A program made the translations under genes and the position numbers. 64,000 nucleotides of DNA, taken from NCBI GenBank assembly GCA_029891345.1, contig CM057009.1, positions 228,585,120 through 228,649,119 of the forward strand. The letters run 5' to 3'. The notes beneath the pieces are model-generated. The model was not told the DNA's origin and made no database searches. It saw nothing but the letters and a program-made list of their open reading frames with translations. Numbering within the stretch: the stretch's first letter is position 1; each line of letters begins with the position of its first letter. Of the stretch, positions 11,260 through 22,402 are shown one piece after another. This DNA comes from Dryococelus australis (lineage: Eukaryota > Arthropoda > Insecta > Phasmatodea > Phasmatidae).

Positions 11260-12770
11260 CATATTGCAAAAATGGTCCCAAATGAGGAATACCTCCCCAA
11301 ACATGCGATTGCTAAAATAATTGCCACACTACACCAGGTAAACATTGAAATAGCCATGCAAGGTCACAACGAAAAAATTAAAACCACCTGCCTCGAACCA
11401 CGTTTACACTGCCAAATCATCATTACTCACAATAAAGCCACTACACATTATCACCCAGTATATATTCATGAACATGAATATATAAAGTTCAATGACAATT
11501 CCCACTTATTGCTGGCACCACCTACTCAAACAATAATGTTACTGTTCCTTGCAGAGTACGTGAATTACCCATACATACAACAGTTCAAAATAGCACCCAT
11601 GGACCCAGACAAAGCATCCACTAAATACCGCCGCCGAACCAGATGATACACTATATAAGGAAAGTGTGAAATATATATGAAGCAGCATACACCAACAGAC
11701 CAAAAGAAACTTAAACTTATTCCAAAATACTACGATCCTGAAATAATCACCGCCCACCACAATGCCCTATTAGGAGGTGGTCACTTCGGGCAATTGAAGA
11801 CCTTAGAAAAAATAAAGAATGCCTATTATTGGGGCAGTAAGAACAAAGATGTCAAAGATTATATAAAAAAACTGTCCAATTTGTCAGCAAATTAAGGCCC
11901 CTAATTAGAAACCAATTTGGCATATGACTCCTACCCTGAACCCCCTCCCTCATCAAATTCTTGGAGTTTCGATGCAAAAGGGCTGCTGCAAACATCAGCA
12001 TCAGGAAATAAATACATCTTAGTTATGACAGAATTCTTCACCACATATGCAGTAGCCCAAGCTGTAAAAACGATAAACGCCATCAGCGGAGCTAACTTCA
12101 TCAAAGATGTCATTTTTTAATTTGCTAGTCCCAAATTGATTCACGCCAATAGAGGGACCTCCTTTAATAACGAAATCATGACTAAACTGTTCCATAAACT
12201 ACAAATAAAGAAACTTCAGACGACTGCCTATAACCCTGCGTGCAATGGGTTAACGGAACAAATAAATGAAATGTTATCTCAACATTTCACGTCTTGTGCT
12301 AGCAAAGACCCCGCACATTGGGATGATTACATGTCGTACATTTTATTTAATTACAACACCACAGTCAATCGAAGCACAAAATTCAGCCCCTTATTTATCC
12401 TACACAGGGTTGAAGCGGTTCAACCACCGCAGTTAAAAAGCCACACTTACTCCCCACGAGCAAATGATTGGTGACAACAATTACAACAAACGCGGGAACC
12501 AGCCCGCATGAATCCCATTGCTTCACAGCAGAAGCAAAAAGACCTGTTCGATATTAAATACTGCCCAAATAACATGAAAATCGGCTAATTTGTATGGTTA
12601 AAGACCCACACACATCAAAAAACCATTTATTTTAAACGTCAGGAACGGTATAGAATTATTGACATAATTGGACCATCCACGATTGTGGTGGAAATACGAA
12701 AGAGAGGACAAACTAATAAAGACACAGGCAGCACACATACTATGAAACTTGCAAATATTAGAAACTAAAT
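11260..12770 (+). pseudogene. pol: integrase region of Gypsy element 1
   Basis: HHNALLGGGHFGQLKTLEKI near 11,755 is the His pair of the HHCC zinc domain. The core begins with WSFDAKGLL (first catalytic Asp), continues through ASGNKYILVMTEFFTTYAVA, and the last part includes TAYNPACNGLTEQINEML (catalytic Glu block). NYNTTVNRSTKFSPLFILH is the conserved end of the core. A C-terminal region extends to about 12,770. The 11,272-11,646 frame ahead of it is the usual linker after RNase H. Broken. Confidence 0.75.
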
Positions 12771-12789
12771 AATGTTATTTATGTTACAG

Positions 12790-13135
12790 TGAAGACATAA
12801 TTCGATTCCGGAATAGGCTTTCCCGCATTTAGCACAGCGTTACTTATTCTGAGTTTATCGTTGGGTGCAGCAGCGGAGCAGCTATATAGGACGCACCATG
12901 GCGTCTGCTTCCAGGAGCTGACACCGCAGTTCCAGTATGAGGAAACCATCCAACTTCTGTACACGCTGCCCTTACAACAACCCAGCATGCCAGCCAACCT
13001 CGATGTGTAGTACCACAGCGTATGTGCCATCAATAACTCTACAGTTTGCTTGAATGCCAACATATTACGGCGAATTTTTAATAAAGCATCTGTAAACATA
13101 GTTGAAGAATTTGTGTCTGAAATGTCTGTTCCCAA
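12790..13135 (+). pseudogene. env-like 5' end after pol
   Basis: Directly after integrase, a plus-strand frame reads AFSTALLILSLSLGAAAEQ, which looks like a hydrophobic signal peptide, then QELTPQFQYEETIQLL and more coding-like sequence to about 13,135. A secreted or membrane protein in this place is what errantivirus-type Gypsy elements carry (env). I see no transmembrane anchor or furin site, because the sequence stops at the repeat-rich DNA. The env call rests on position and the signal peptide. Confidence 0.4.
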
Positions 13136-14160
13136 ATGTATTATGTAAATGACGACATGGTCTCATGTCGACCATGTCGACAAAAGGGACACAGGGACAA
13201 TTATGACATGTCGGCCTGCCTGCCTCCCTGTTCTTACTCACCTGTCTCTCTCTCTCCTGTCTCCTCGGCGCCACCGCCTGACCACACTTTCTCGCACGCT
13301 CTTTCACCCTTGGCACCTCTGCCTACCACCATCTGCCTAGCCACGCTTCCTCGCACTCTCTCTCTATTTCTTGTCGTCCTCCTCCACCAACCCCAAACTC
13401 CCTTGGCCATACTTCCTCGTGTTCTCGCCACTGCCTGATGAAGCTCCAGCATCTCGTCGCACATCGACCCCCCATACACGTGTAACCATGAGCAAACACA
13501 CTTTCTCACCCCATGCCACTCAGGATTACCATCCACATATGTTCAAGTATGACTTATGTCTACATATAAGCATAGTTAGTTGTAATTTATGATCTATTTG
13601 AGATAAAACTACCAAAATCATAACATAGACATCACTGCAGACAAGGAACTAAAATACCAAAGTGACAAAATTTTCCTAAATTTGCTTATAAGCATAGTCC
13701 CCATGACGAAGCTCCACCAGCACGAGACTGGCGACCATCTTGGCCCTGCACATCGAAGACGAAGCCAAGGTCTTGTGATTATTCCTTTAAATGGTACAAT
13801 TTTCTAAGTTCGAAATGGTGGCCGAAGGTCAAGGTCAAGGTCGCATATCATCCAATGTCGGGGCAAGGTCGGCATTCAGACTTCATCCTTACAAAAATAC
13901 CAGTCGTCGGCATAATGACCACCAACATGGCGACCCACCACCGACCACCATTATGCAAATTACTGTATTCAGCTTGCTGGCCTCCAGCATGGCTGCCTGC
14001 CACTGGCCGCCATTTTGCTAGACAGTGTGCATTCTTAGATGACTATAGGATTGACAGTGCTGTAAGTTATGGTCCAAAATGGCAGCTGCAGCATTCTGCT
14101 GCCTACACTATCGGTCGATCACCTGGCTACCTTTTGATATTCGCGAGTTTATAGTTGCTC
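13136..14160 (+). other. repeat-rich, pyrimidine-rich non-coding DNA
   Basis: Overlapping open frames on both strands here come from simple composition: 13,220-13,440 is strongly C/T-rich. A short palindrome (CATGTCGACCATGTCGAC) lies near 13,163. The 13,560-13,720 part holds two TATAAGCATAGTT-type units related to 3,780-4,320. Around 13,890-14,030 several ATGGCGGC/CCGCCATT-like words occur, echoing 3,604-3,651. No gene is supported. Confidence 0.5.
13560..13720 (+). repeat. further copies of the TATAAGCATAGTT repeat
   Basis: The unit at 13,564 (TATAAGCATAGTTAGTTGTAA) followed by ACTACCAAAATCATAACATAG closely matches the one at 4,255. A second partial unit begins at 13,687. Flanking sequence upstream (TATGACTTATGTCTACATA) also matches 4,240 (AATGACCTATGCTTACATA), so the homology extends beyond the core unit. 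Confidence 0.6.
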
Positions 14161-14570
14161 ACACAGAGTTTTTGAATTTCACCGCTAGTGTAGTGAATTT
14201 TGGCTGTAATCTGAATTTGATGGTTTCATTCTGAATGGTTCGCAAGGAAAAAATATTTGTTATGCTACCATATTAGATATGACTGTCTGGTCTTGATTAG
14301 AATGTGTGTAATATGCATTGGTTTTAAGTGCTTATAACTAGTTTCCTGTATATTTGTATGCAAGAGTATATAGCAGTGATTACCTTATCGCTCCCACTGC
14401 TTCTTGACTTTGTCATAGTATTTTTTTCTTTTAGTCTAATGATGCTCGCATATTTTTGTTGTTTGGTAGTGGACTTTGTGTGCCTCTGTATAGTAACCAA
14501 ACTCGGCTGGAGGGTGTACTTGGGAAATTCGTTTGATATTCAGCTGTAATAACCAAGGCTTTCATGTCAG

Positions 14571-14950
14571 TTTTCAGATGCACGGACGTGGCTAGCAAAG
14601 ACTGATATGATGTTCATTGCATGTCGCTTGGGCAATATATGATAATTGGTAGATTATTGTATAACTATTTTGTATATCTCATCAACATGATGTAGCAGTT
14701 CCGTCGGCTCTTGCATGGTCACTGGTTTAAATGTATGTCTTTACAAGTCGTGTAATGTGTGTTTTTCAGATGCATGGTCTTGTCTAGCAACGGCCGATGC
14801 AATGTACAGTTTTTGTCGCTTGTGCAATACGTGTCGCTTTGTAGGTCTTATAATTATTTTGTATCTCATCATCAATATGTAGCAGTGCTGTCGTATATTG
14901 CATGACCACTGGTTTAAATGTATGACTCTACAAGTCATGTAATGTGTGTC
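14571..14950 (+). repeat. 192-bp tandem duplication
   Basis: Two head-to-tail copies start with TTTCAGATGCA at 14,572 and 14,764. They share GTCGCTTG(G/T)GCAATA, TATCTCATCA, ATGTAGCAG, GTCACTGGTTTAAATGTATG and ACAAGTC(G/A)TGTAATGTGTG. The two copies differ at many sites. A third, degraded start may follow 14,950. A fragment of the same unit lies at 18,035-18,105. No coding frame is shared by both copies. Confidence 0.7.
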
Positions 14951-14959
14951 TTCAAATGA

Positions 14960-16140
14960 TCACTGCTGGTAAATAGTGAACCGAATGCATGGATGAGTGT
15001 TCTGCATGCTGTACATCGGAATTCGACCATGTGTCTCGACGCGAGTGCTCCTAGCAATTGTCATCGGTAATGCAAAAATTAGATTGATGTTCCCCTCTGA
15101 CAGGTATAACCAATATGGTTGAAGACCTCCACGACCCTAACTGGTGATGGTTGTGCACTGTAGCAAGCAACTGGAGAAAAGAAAATGTTGAGAGTATCTG
15201 AGTGTGTATTCCTCAAACAGTTGTTGGTAGGGATATGAGCTCGAGACATGACACTGTACAAATATATTAATTCTCTAGCAGACTTAGACAACATCTGGTA
15301 ATTATTTTCTAGTGATGGAGGTGGACCTAATATTAGCGGGGATTTTTGAAAGATGAATTTAAAAAAATTATACACTTTACATTTATTTCTTTTTACAGAC
15401 ATGGCACACAAGACTGCATACTATGGATTCTGATGACAACAGCCCTTGTACTTTCTGCAGCTGGTTATTTCAGGAAATGTCGTATTAGAGTAGCAACATT
15501 AAAAAAGTCAAGGTCCATCATCTCCGCCGATCATGTTACCCACAGATAACGTTCAATCTTTGCAGTCCGAACAGCAACAAATCCGGCCAGCCTATTCTGA
15601 TATGTATAAAACCATTATGTATGTGAACCTAACATGAATACTATTAGTATCAGCATGAGAGCAATTGTGCTACTTACATTTTGTTATCTAGCCCTTCACC
15701 CAGCAGCAGACTGTCTTTCAAACCCTGGGCTCATTCCTCTAATTGACAACCGCCTAATTGCGAAGGGGCATATAAGAATTTGTTCTCAACTGGAGATGAT
15801 CTATTGTATTTAACATCTAACTGGAACCTTTTTCCATCTACTCTTCTTCCCCATTGAAAATATTCTGTATACCAGCTTCTACAGTGGCTTCGATGTCGTG
15901 CATGTTACATAGAGGCACATTCATTGTTTTGAAGGCTTTCCGACACAATAATCGTCATGCAGTTCTTATTTGGTATATATAGATCCCAACCAGATATTAT
16001 ATTTTAACACACCATCTTTTTCCATCTCATATGAAAGTTGATCTATAATACTCTGCTTCATTTGCTTAAGGTATGTAAAATTATATCGCCATGACTGATG
16101 CAATGTAAATATTCATTAGACCACAGAAAGCAGATTCTGT
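14960..16140. other. no gene recognised
   Basis: There are short frames on both strands without motifs. It lies between the 192-bp duplication and the decayed zinc-finger sequence; part may belong to the latter. Confidence 0.4.
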
Positions 16141-16149
16141 CAGAATGAA

Positions 16150-17790
16150 CCCATTATCATTGGGTAAGCTTGCAGCAGCAGGTGGTGGTGTAGTAGCTCT
16201 TTCATATGTACAATTCTTTATATGGTTATTACATTCCTTACGATATAGTTTGTCGTGAAAGTAATGTATTTTACTTCGTGCTTCGACTGGAAAACTTCAT
16301 GTTGCTTAATAACATGTAAACTCACCTTTGCACTTATAACACTGGTAAGTTGAGTGATCTCAGCTCAACTTCATGAATTGCTGTCCGGGTTTCTCACGTT
16401 GCCATTCACTGGATCTTTTACTAAAGGTCCTACCACAGTAGCAGCATAAATACCTTTATGTATGTGCAGAATTGTACACGGCCATGATAGTTGTTGCCCA
16501 CAGTGACAGTGCACGAGTATCCACTATAGCAGGTGAAGTCTATACACTTGATGTCTTAGGAGAATGGTCTGCAATGTTCAGGTCCAATGGTGAGCATGCG
16601 CCGGTATCCAATGTGGACCTATTGCGCTTAGCAGGATGGAATAGAGTCCATCGTATGTTGCAAGAAGTCTTTTTAAGCTACCATGGCATCCAAATTGGGA
16701 CTTGCACTAATCGCACGTTATTGCAGAATACATCGTGCTCATAGCACACCGAGTCTCATGTCGATGGGCATGGCTGCTGTTGGAAAATGACTTCTTGCAG
16801 AACCATCACAAATGGTTGTCTAATGCAGTTTCCACAATTGCTCGAGTCGATGTTCACTCTTCGAATAATATTAACACACTAATGTTTCCACCAATCCCAC
16901 ATGCTGTATGTAAACATATTTTCATATTACATCAATGGGAGTTAAACGTATTGTAGACATGCAGACCCCTAGTTGATGCATCTCGGTTACTACACTGACG
17001 TGCAGCTACAAGTTAAAATCGGAATTTCACATTGTGACAAATACTTTAATACTGACCTCTTTCCTAAATAGACACATCTCTCATGCAGACATGCGTTGTT
17101 ATTTCTACTAAAGATCTTACCACATTAGTGACTTTGTTTCCTGCCCAAAGGAGCATTCAGGTCAGAAGTTAGTGTACCATAACCACCACCACCATTCGAT
17201 ATGGCAGGAACCTGGTCCTTACAGGTTTGTCACGTAGCAGGTACCAGGTTTTTACACTTTTTCATACGTATGTTTAAACTGTCTATATGAGTGAAATAAC
17301 CGTGACACTATCACATCGATAGCCTATAAAATGTGGATTCAGTTTGCATTTATGGTTCATATGTCTCTTCGATGTGTATGCAGTTGCAAATGTCCTGTTA
17401 CTGTAGTTGCATGGATGTCTAGGAGTTGATCCAGACTTTTTTTTCACTGTTGTGTCCTTTATTGATATCGGTTTTTTTTTCGCAGGTATTTTCTCTTCCT
17501 TAAATTTCAGCAAATACCATTTGACTTTAAGGGGAAAGAGTTCTTTGCATGTTGTAATATGACGCTTGATTTTATTTTGCCATCGAAAATATGTTTGACA
17601 CTCTTTACAATACACATAAACACGCTTCATATTGTGCGTACACCCAGTCTCGTGTCGACGAGCATGGCAGTTTTAAGAAAAGTTGTTCTTGCAGTAGCGA
17701 CACACATAGCATTCCCAAATATTTACCATCGTCGTGGAAGAGCACGTTCTCCATAATCACTGTTCATTCTTCGAAGTCTGTGTGGGAACT
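16150..17790 (-). pseudogene. decayed multi-finger C2H2/C2HC zinc-finger sequence
   Basis: On the minus strand several finger-like units occur: CKECQTYF with KRHITTC, a unit ending in TSKRHMNHKC, SHAHRHETRC near 16,750, and CYKCKGEF near 16,330. The fragments near 16,740-16,870 and 17,630-17,770 are also similar at DNA level (both carry an AGTCTCRTGTCGAYGRGCATGG block and a GTTCAYTCTTCGAA block), so the region seems to be built from repeated finger units. The fingers would bind nucleic acid. Most of the region has no long frame. Only 17,283-17,630 is continuous. Source unknown: it could be a host zinc-finger pseudogene or part of a mobile element. Confidence 0.45.
17283..17630 (-). CDS. 115-aa zinc-finger-like open frame
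   Basis: This is the longest continuous piece of the decayed zinc-finger region. Residues 7-28 form a C-x2-C ... H-x3-C finger (CKECQTYF, IKRHITTC). A Lys-rich linker follows (KKKPISIKDTTVKKKSG). Residues 73-95 (CNYSNRTFATAYTSKRHMNH) look like a second finger in which the first cysteine pair is not standard. The methionine start is arbitrary, because finger-like sequence (RHETGC) continues upstream of it. It is probably a remnant, not an expressed gene. Confidence 0.4.
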   Translation of the reverse strand: MKRVYVYCKECQTYFRWQNKIKRHITTCKELFPLKVKWYLLKFKEEKIPAKKKPISIKDTTVKKKSGSTPRHPCNYSNRTFATAYTSKRHMNHKCKLNPHFIGYRCDSVTVISLI

Positions 17791-18034
17791 GGGTCGGTCT
17801 GCCTGTACTATAACTAACATTTTACTTGTTTAACTACTACATTTACTACTTCTTTAAGATTCATGTCTTCCCAAGGGAATGAATACTATCAGTGTTGGAA
17901 TCTTCTTTAGCACTCTTCTGGTGTGCATTACCCTAGCCACTAGAATGTGGTGTGTCCATAACTGTGTTTGTAGGCTGAAACTACATGTCATGTTACCTGA
18001 CGATCGGCAAAACCGAGGCCCGCCCCATCTCAGA

Positions 18035-18105
18035 CACATGGTCTTGTCTAGCTTGTTGCTTGTGCAATATGTGGTGGTTGGTAGGTATTTATTGTCCTTT
18101 TGTGA
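18035..18105 (+). repeat. fragment of the 192-bp repeat unit
   Basis: CATGGTCTTGTCTAGC, followed by TTGCTTGTGCAATATGTGG and a TAGGTATTTAT block, matches 14,773-14,860. The copy is short and lies 3.2 kb from the tandem pair. Confidence 0.5.
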
Positions 18106-18299
18106 ACTCTAGTGGGTGACTGGAGAAACACACATGGAGTAAGCAGCCATCTGTAAGGGGGACCTTAGTTAGAGACTTTATGAACTATACAGGTTATCAC
18201 TAAGTGTAAACACACACAGAATCATAGTTCTCAGAGTGGAACTGCTGTGGTACTGAACATACAATGTTGGACATGTGGACGCTGGAAAGAAACTACATG

Positions 18300-18490
18300 T
18301 AAGTACATGCAGGTTGAATGCTGGAGCACGAGTCGGAGACAGATTATGACTACCTGTAAATACAGGCACAGTATGAGAGTATGACTGCTTGTAAGTACGG
18401 TCATGAGAAAAAAAGGGGGGTCGAAGACAGATTATGACTGCAGGCACAGTACATGTGTGCGCAGACAGACTATGACCACCTCTAAATCGA
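18300..18490 (+). repeat. short imperfect tandem repeats, AGACAGATTATGACT
   Basis: AGACAGATTATGACTACCTG, AGACAGATTATGACTGCAGG and AGACAGACTATGACCACC occur near 18,336, 18,425 and 18,460. Between them are CAGGCACAGTA and CTGTAAATACAG-like words. This is a small decayed minisatellite. A 43-bp duplication of GTGTGCGAAGACGGAACTAC lies at 18,966-19,035. Confidence 0.5.
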
Positions 18491-18589
18491 CAAGGTACAA
18501 TGCTTTATTCCCATTATTGAAATGTGTGTGAGTACCTATTTATAACCTTGGCACTGCTGTGGGACGGATTTCAGTTTTGTTTTGCTAGA

Positions 18590-19030
18590 ATATGGTGCAA
18601 GCTGATACAATTTCTATCGTAGAGCATGCCTCTATGGATGCAACTTCCTCAATGGCTGGGAAACAGTGTTGTTTCTGTGGAATTATATTTTGAAAATACT
18701 GCCATGCTAGTTGCCATTAGAAAAGCAACTGTTCAAAAGGACCGACCTCCAGAATACTAACATGTGACATACTTGGTGCTGAATTTGGTAGAGGCGTTAA
18801 TCTCAAGAGACACACTGGTGCAGATAAATGTAACACACCATTACCTGGCATGCGACAGTCTGCATTGCCACACGACAAGGCTATACTTCCTGCTGATTTG
18901 CCGTGTAAACTAAAGTTCGTTCGAGCGCCCATAACATTACGCATGCCTGCATGGTGTTCCACACCAGTGTGCGAAGACGGAACTACCAGTGATGCATAGC
19001 ATAGCATGATGTGTGCGAAGACGGAACTAC
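18590..19030 (+). pseudogene. zinc-finger-like sequence on the plus strand
   Basis: The reading frame near 18,650-18,840 gives CCFCGIIF and later CDILGAEFGRGVNLKRH followed by a cysteine, which fits C2H2/C2HC fingers, and the frame then runs on to about 19,000. It is oriented opposite to the zinc-finger region at 16.1-17.8 kb, so the two may be parts of an inverted duplication or of two separate elements. The sequence has interruptions and no defined start. Confidence 0.35.
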
Positions 19031-19596
19031 GAGTGCGGCAGATCATGAACCAGACAGATCGTCAATAGTTGTATATGTTAGACCTGCACAACTAACACGT
19101 GAAGTGAAAACCAATGATACTACCAAGGGCACAGACAATGAATCTATGACCTCCTAGTCTGCTGGTGATATAATGTCTCTTCTACTGATGACGATGATGT
19201 GTTGTACAGACAATGAAACAGCCTGCTACGAAGATTGCATTCTTATGCTAATGAAAAAATAGTATGTTTTACAACATGGGTACCCTTACAAAAACAAAAA
19301 AAGCAGTGAGTGCACTAACTTATAAGTAAAACTTATACTAATCATTTTATTATTAGAACCATGGATTTCTCATACAAGCACGTGCCACCATATTACTTTC
19401 CCAAAAATTTGATTAGTCCTTTTTACCTTTATATATACGTTAACCTCAAAATTTTACCCTTGTGCCTAGCTAGAATACCGCCCAGATGATGATCAGTCTG
19501 CCTGAACCATGCTGACACTAAATGCCTTTACCTAGGCTACCAACCACTAACCTATAAGAGGTTAGGAACATTCTTCTTGAGTTGTAAAACATGGGC

Positions 19597-19968
19597 TCAT
19601 GTAACAAATTTACAATTCTCTGGTTCACTAAGTGCCACAGTCACACGAGTCAAAAATCTTTGCACCTGGATAGGATCTTTCCACCTATAATTGAGTTTGG
19701 TTACCCTTTTCTCTATAGCCTTACTCAGGATGTGTGCTTTGTATAGAACAAAATGTCCAACTCGAAATGGGTTAACTCTACAGTCCTTATGATATCTATC
19801 CTTTGACTTGCAGTGCGCCAGGTTTATATTTTCCTTAGCCTTTTTCCAAATATTACTAATGTCACTAAGATCATCAGGTAAGAGGTCGGCCAGCGACCAA
19901 AGATTGGAAAGTGGGGTATTGAGTTTGTAAGTGAACGAGTTCAAAGGGAGTGGACTTATGTCCCTCAT
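19597..19968 (-). pseudogene. pol: integrase C-terminal domain, Gypsy element 2
   Basis: NPFRVGHFVLYKAHILSKA followed by NYRWKDPIQVQRFLTRVTV is the conserved Gypsy integrase C-terminal fold (VGD.V.YK...LS ... KL.PRW.GP..V..FLTPV). The first part, TPLSNLWSLADLLPDDLSDI, is the linker after the catalytic core. It forms the 3' end of pol on this strand. Confidence 0.65.
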
Positions 19969-20068
19969 GGCATGAATAATTCAATGCCATCTGGAGCCAT
20001 TCACTACTTTGATCCCATCTACCTTGACTGTTCCCATGAAAGCAATTAAAGCTGAGCGAAGATTCCTA

Positions 20069-20870
20069 TTAAATCATATTAAACCTCTCCACATGGCGAA
20101 GTTGTGGATTGTATGGCGTAGTGGTAACTTGTTGGATGCCATGATTGAAACAGATGTCCCTGAATGACTTGGATTTAAACTGTGGACTATTATCAGACAC
20201 GACAGAAGGAACCCCTGAAATTTTGAACAAGTAATTTTTCAGTGCTGCTCTTGTGGTATCTGAAGTAGCCTTATGTAATGGAATTAACCCCACTAATTTC
20301 GTGAAGGTATCTGTACATACCAATATCATGGTATAACCTGTTTTAGAACGAGGAAAAGGTCCAACGAAATCTACGACAACTTTCTGTGCAGGACGTTCAG
20401 CAATGTCAGAAGAAAATATTCCTAACTGAGTGTCATGTGCTGGTTTGCTAAAGACACAAAGTTTACAAACATTTACTCTGCTTGAAATCCCTTTGTACAT
20501 ACTTTACCAAATAAATTAATGCCTCTTGCATTAAATGTTTTAGAAATTCCTAAATTATCTCCTAATTGTGATGAATGAAAATATTGGAATCCCATGCCAC
20601 ACAGGTTATGAGGCAAAACAATCCTTTATACCGGTTGGTTGAATGAGATTTGCAATGCAAAACACCCTTAAACAGTCTATAATTTTTTGGTGCTCTAACC
20701 TTCTGAACTTGATCAAAAATTTCACTTATAGAAGGGTCTGCCTTTTGATGGGTCTCAACATCCTCAAAAGCTAATGGGAAGTATGTTAGCAAGGCATTAC
20801 AAATGTTAGTTTCCTGGTCGGAAGAGGTTTCCTCAGGGTAGTTCTCGAACATGCAAAACAAAGCATCCGC
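20069..20870 (-). pseudogene. pol: integrase zinc and catalytic core, Gypsy element 2
   Basis: The upstream frame (20,562-20,861) holds DVETHQKADPSISEIFDQVQ, the linker before the HHCC domain. Then VNVCKLCVFSKP gives the CxxC pair. The core reads VVVDFVGPFPRSKTGYTMIL (first Asp), SGVPSVVSDNSPQFKSKSF (second Asp) and TTTPYNPQLRHVERFN (Glu), the D,D-35-E layout of retroviral-type integrases. The element is broken. Confidence 0.75.
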
Positions 20871-20879
20871 TACAATTGT

Positions 20880-21500
20880 TTATGTTTCTCGGATGTGTTG
20901 AATTTTGAATTTAAGGGAAAAATTTTTGAATATCCAACAACCTAATTTTCATAACTGCTTAGGATGAACTAATAACCATGAGAGTATCTGATTATCTCTT
21001 TCAAGAAGAAATTCCCAATGTTCTAAGAACTGCCAAAATTTATCTATTCCAAAAACCACCGCCAAACACTCTAATTCGTATCCGATTAAGCTTTTCTCAC
21101 CTGGTGGGTTAGGGTAAAGGAAGGGAAAGCAATGGGCTGCCTCTGCCTATCTATTCCAGCAACAACACAGCACCTAGTGCTGTACTGGAGGCATCAGTCT
21201 GCAGGATAAAGATTTTTGAAAAGTCTGCAGTTCTGAGTACTGGGGGACTAGTAATTGCTGGCTTTAAGAATTGAAACGCTTCCTGTTGGTCTCTACCCCA
21301 GTCAAATTTTCCTCCCTTCATTCTGAGATAATGGAATTGTGCGGCATGTTCTGCAAATTTAGGAATAAATTTTGAATTGAAGTTTATCATACCTATGAAA
21401 CAGGAAATTCCTTTTGCTTCTTTGGGGTGGTGGGAAATTTTGATAGATTTATTTCTGTCTGGTTCTATGGAAACACCCTTCTCTGAAACTAAATACCAGA
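20880..21500 (-). pseudogene. pol: RNase H region, Gypsy element 2
   Basis: The frame 21,151-21,390 contains MINFNSKFIPKFAEHAAQFH, the connection block after RT, then DWGRDQQEAFQFLKPAI and FILQTDASSTALGAVLL. The last is the RNase H start with its conserved Asp. Coding-like RNase H sequence continues to about 20,880. This region sits between the RT and integrase of the same element. Confidence 0.7.
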
Positions 21501-21584
21501 GAAATTAAATTTATTTGACTGCGAATTTCACCTTTGTCAGATTGGATATAAGACCAGCCTTGCGCATTCTTACTGAGACTTCCT

Positions 21585-22402
21585 TCAAATGAGTGACATG
21601 TTGAAAAAACTTTCTGAAAAGACATCTAAATCATCTAAATAATTAAAATCATATTTAAACTTGACATCTCCCAAAACCTGGTCAAAGAGATGTGTGAGTT
21701 CCTGGGCTCCTGTAGCTAAACCAAAAGGCACAACCTTGTACTGAAACAAATTCCACGGCTTACAAAATCTGGTGACATGTTTTGAATTCTTGGTTAGAGG
21801 AATCTGGCGGTAAGCAGAATTTATATCAAACACACTGAAATACTTGGCTTTACTGAACCAATTGAATGCAGAATTTAAATTAGGCGAAGGAAACCTTTCT
21901 ATGTCTATTTGTTAAGGAGATGGTAATCCACTAATAAACTATGGTCATTGCTTTTTGTTACCAAAAACGCTGAAGAACTAAAAGAAGATATGGATGGTTC
22001 AATTACTTCATTGGCTAATAAATCCTGAATTTTGTATCTCATGATTTCCATTTTTGGATGTGCCAAAACGTACGGATGACACTTTACAGTTTTGGGGTCC
22101 AGTGGTTTGATATCGTATTCAATTAAATAAGTTCGACCAAATTTAGGGGTCAATATATCTGGGAAATCAGAACACAATTCTCTGATAACCTTTTGTTTAT
22201 ATTTGTCTAGGCGACTAAACGTAAGAGGATACTTATTATTATTAATTTCAGACACTTGCCCTTTTTCCGTGGGTTGACTAGAATTAACAAATGGAAGTAT
22301 CACTTTCCCATTAAATTTGAACATATTGCATCTGGTTTGTATATCAATTACCATGTCTGTTTTTTGAGATGAAATCTGATCCCATAAGGAGGTCAGTATC
22401 AA
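21585..22402 (-). pseudogene. pol: reverse transcriptase, Gypsy element 2
   Basis: YLIEYDIKPLDPKTVKCHPY and IQDLLANEVIEPSISSFSSS are the conserved N-terminal RT blocks of Gypsy pol. MFDINSAYRQIPLTKNSKH is the first palm block, and WNLFQYKVVPFGLATGAQEL and DFNYLDDLDVFS (Y-L-D-D) are the later blocks, including the catalytic pair. The region is broken but its order is preserved. Confidence 0.8.

Larger units (their letters stand above)
5900..13135 (+). mobile_element. Ty3/Gypsy LTR element 1 (fossil), env-like 3' end
   Basis: In order on the plus strand I see an LTR, a gag-like region, an aspartic protease, reverse transcriptase, RNase H, integrase and an env-like frame start. This is the gag-pol-env order of errantivirus-like Gypsy elements, which are known to express env from a spliced RNA. 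The copy is broken, with many interruptions spread over gag and pol, and no 3' LTR was recognised before the repeat-rich DNA at 13.1 kb. It is probably old. The LTR has a relative near 62.3-62.9 kb. Confidence 0.8.

Noticed and set aside
13136-13592. Overlapping 60-100 codon frames on both strands
   Set aside because: They follow from the C/T-rich composition. No domain or start signal supports any of them.
18178-18447. 89-codon minus-strand frame as a gene
   Set aside because: It spans the decayed AGACAGATTATGACT repeats and has no domain.
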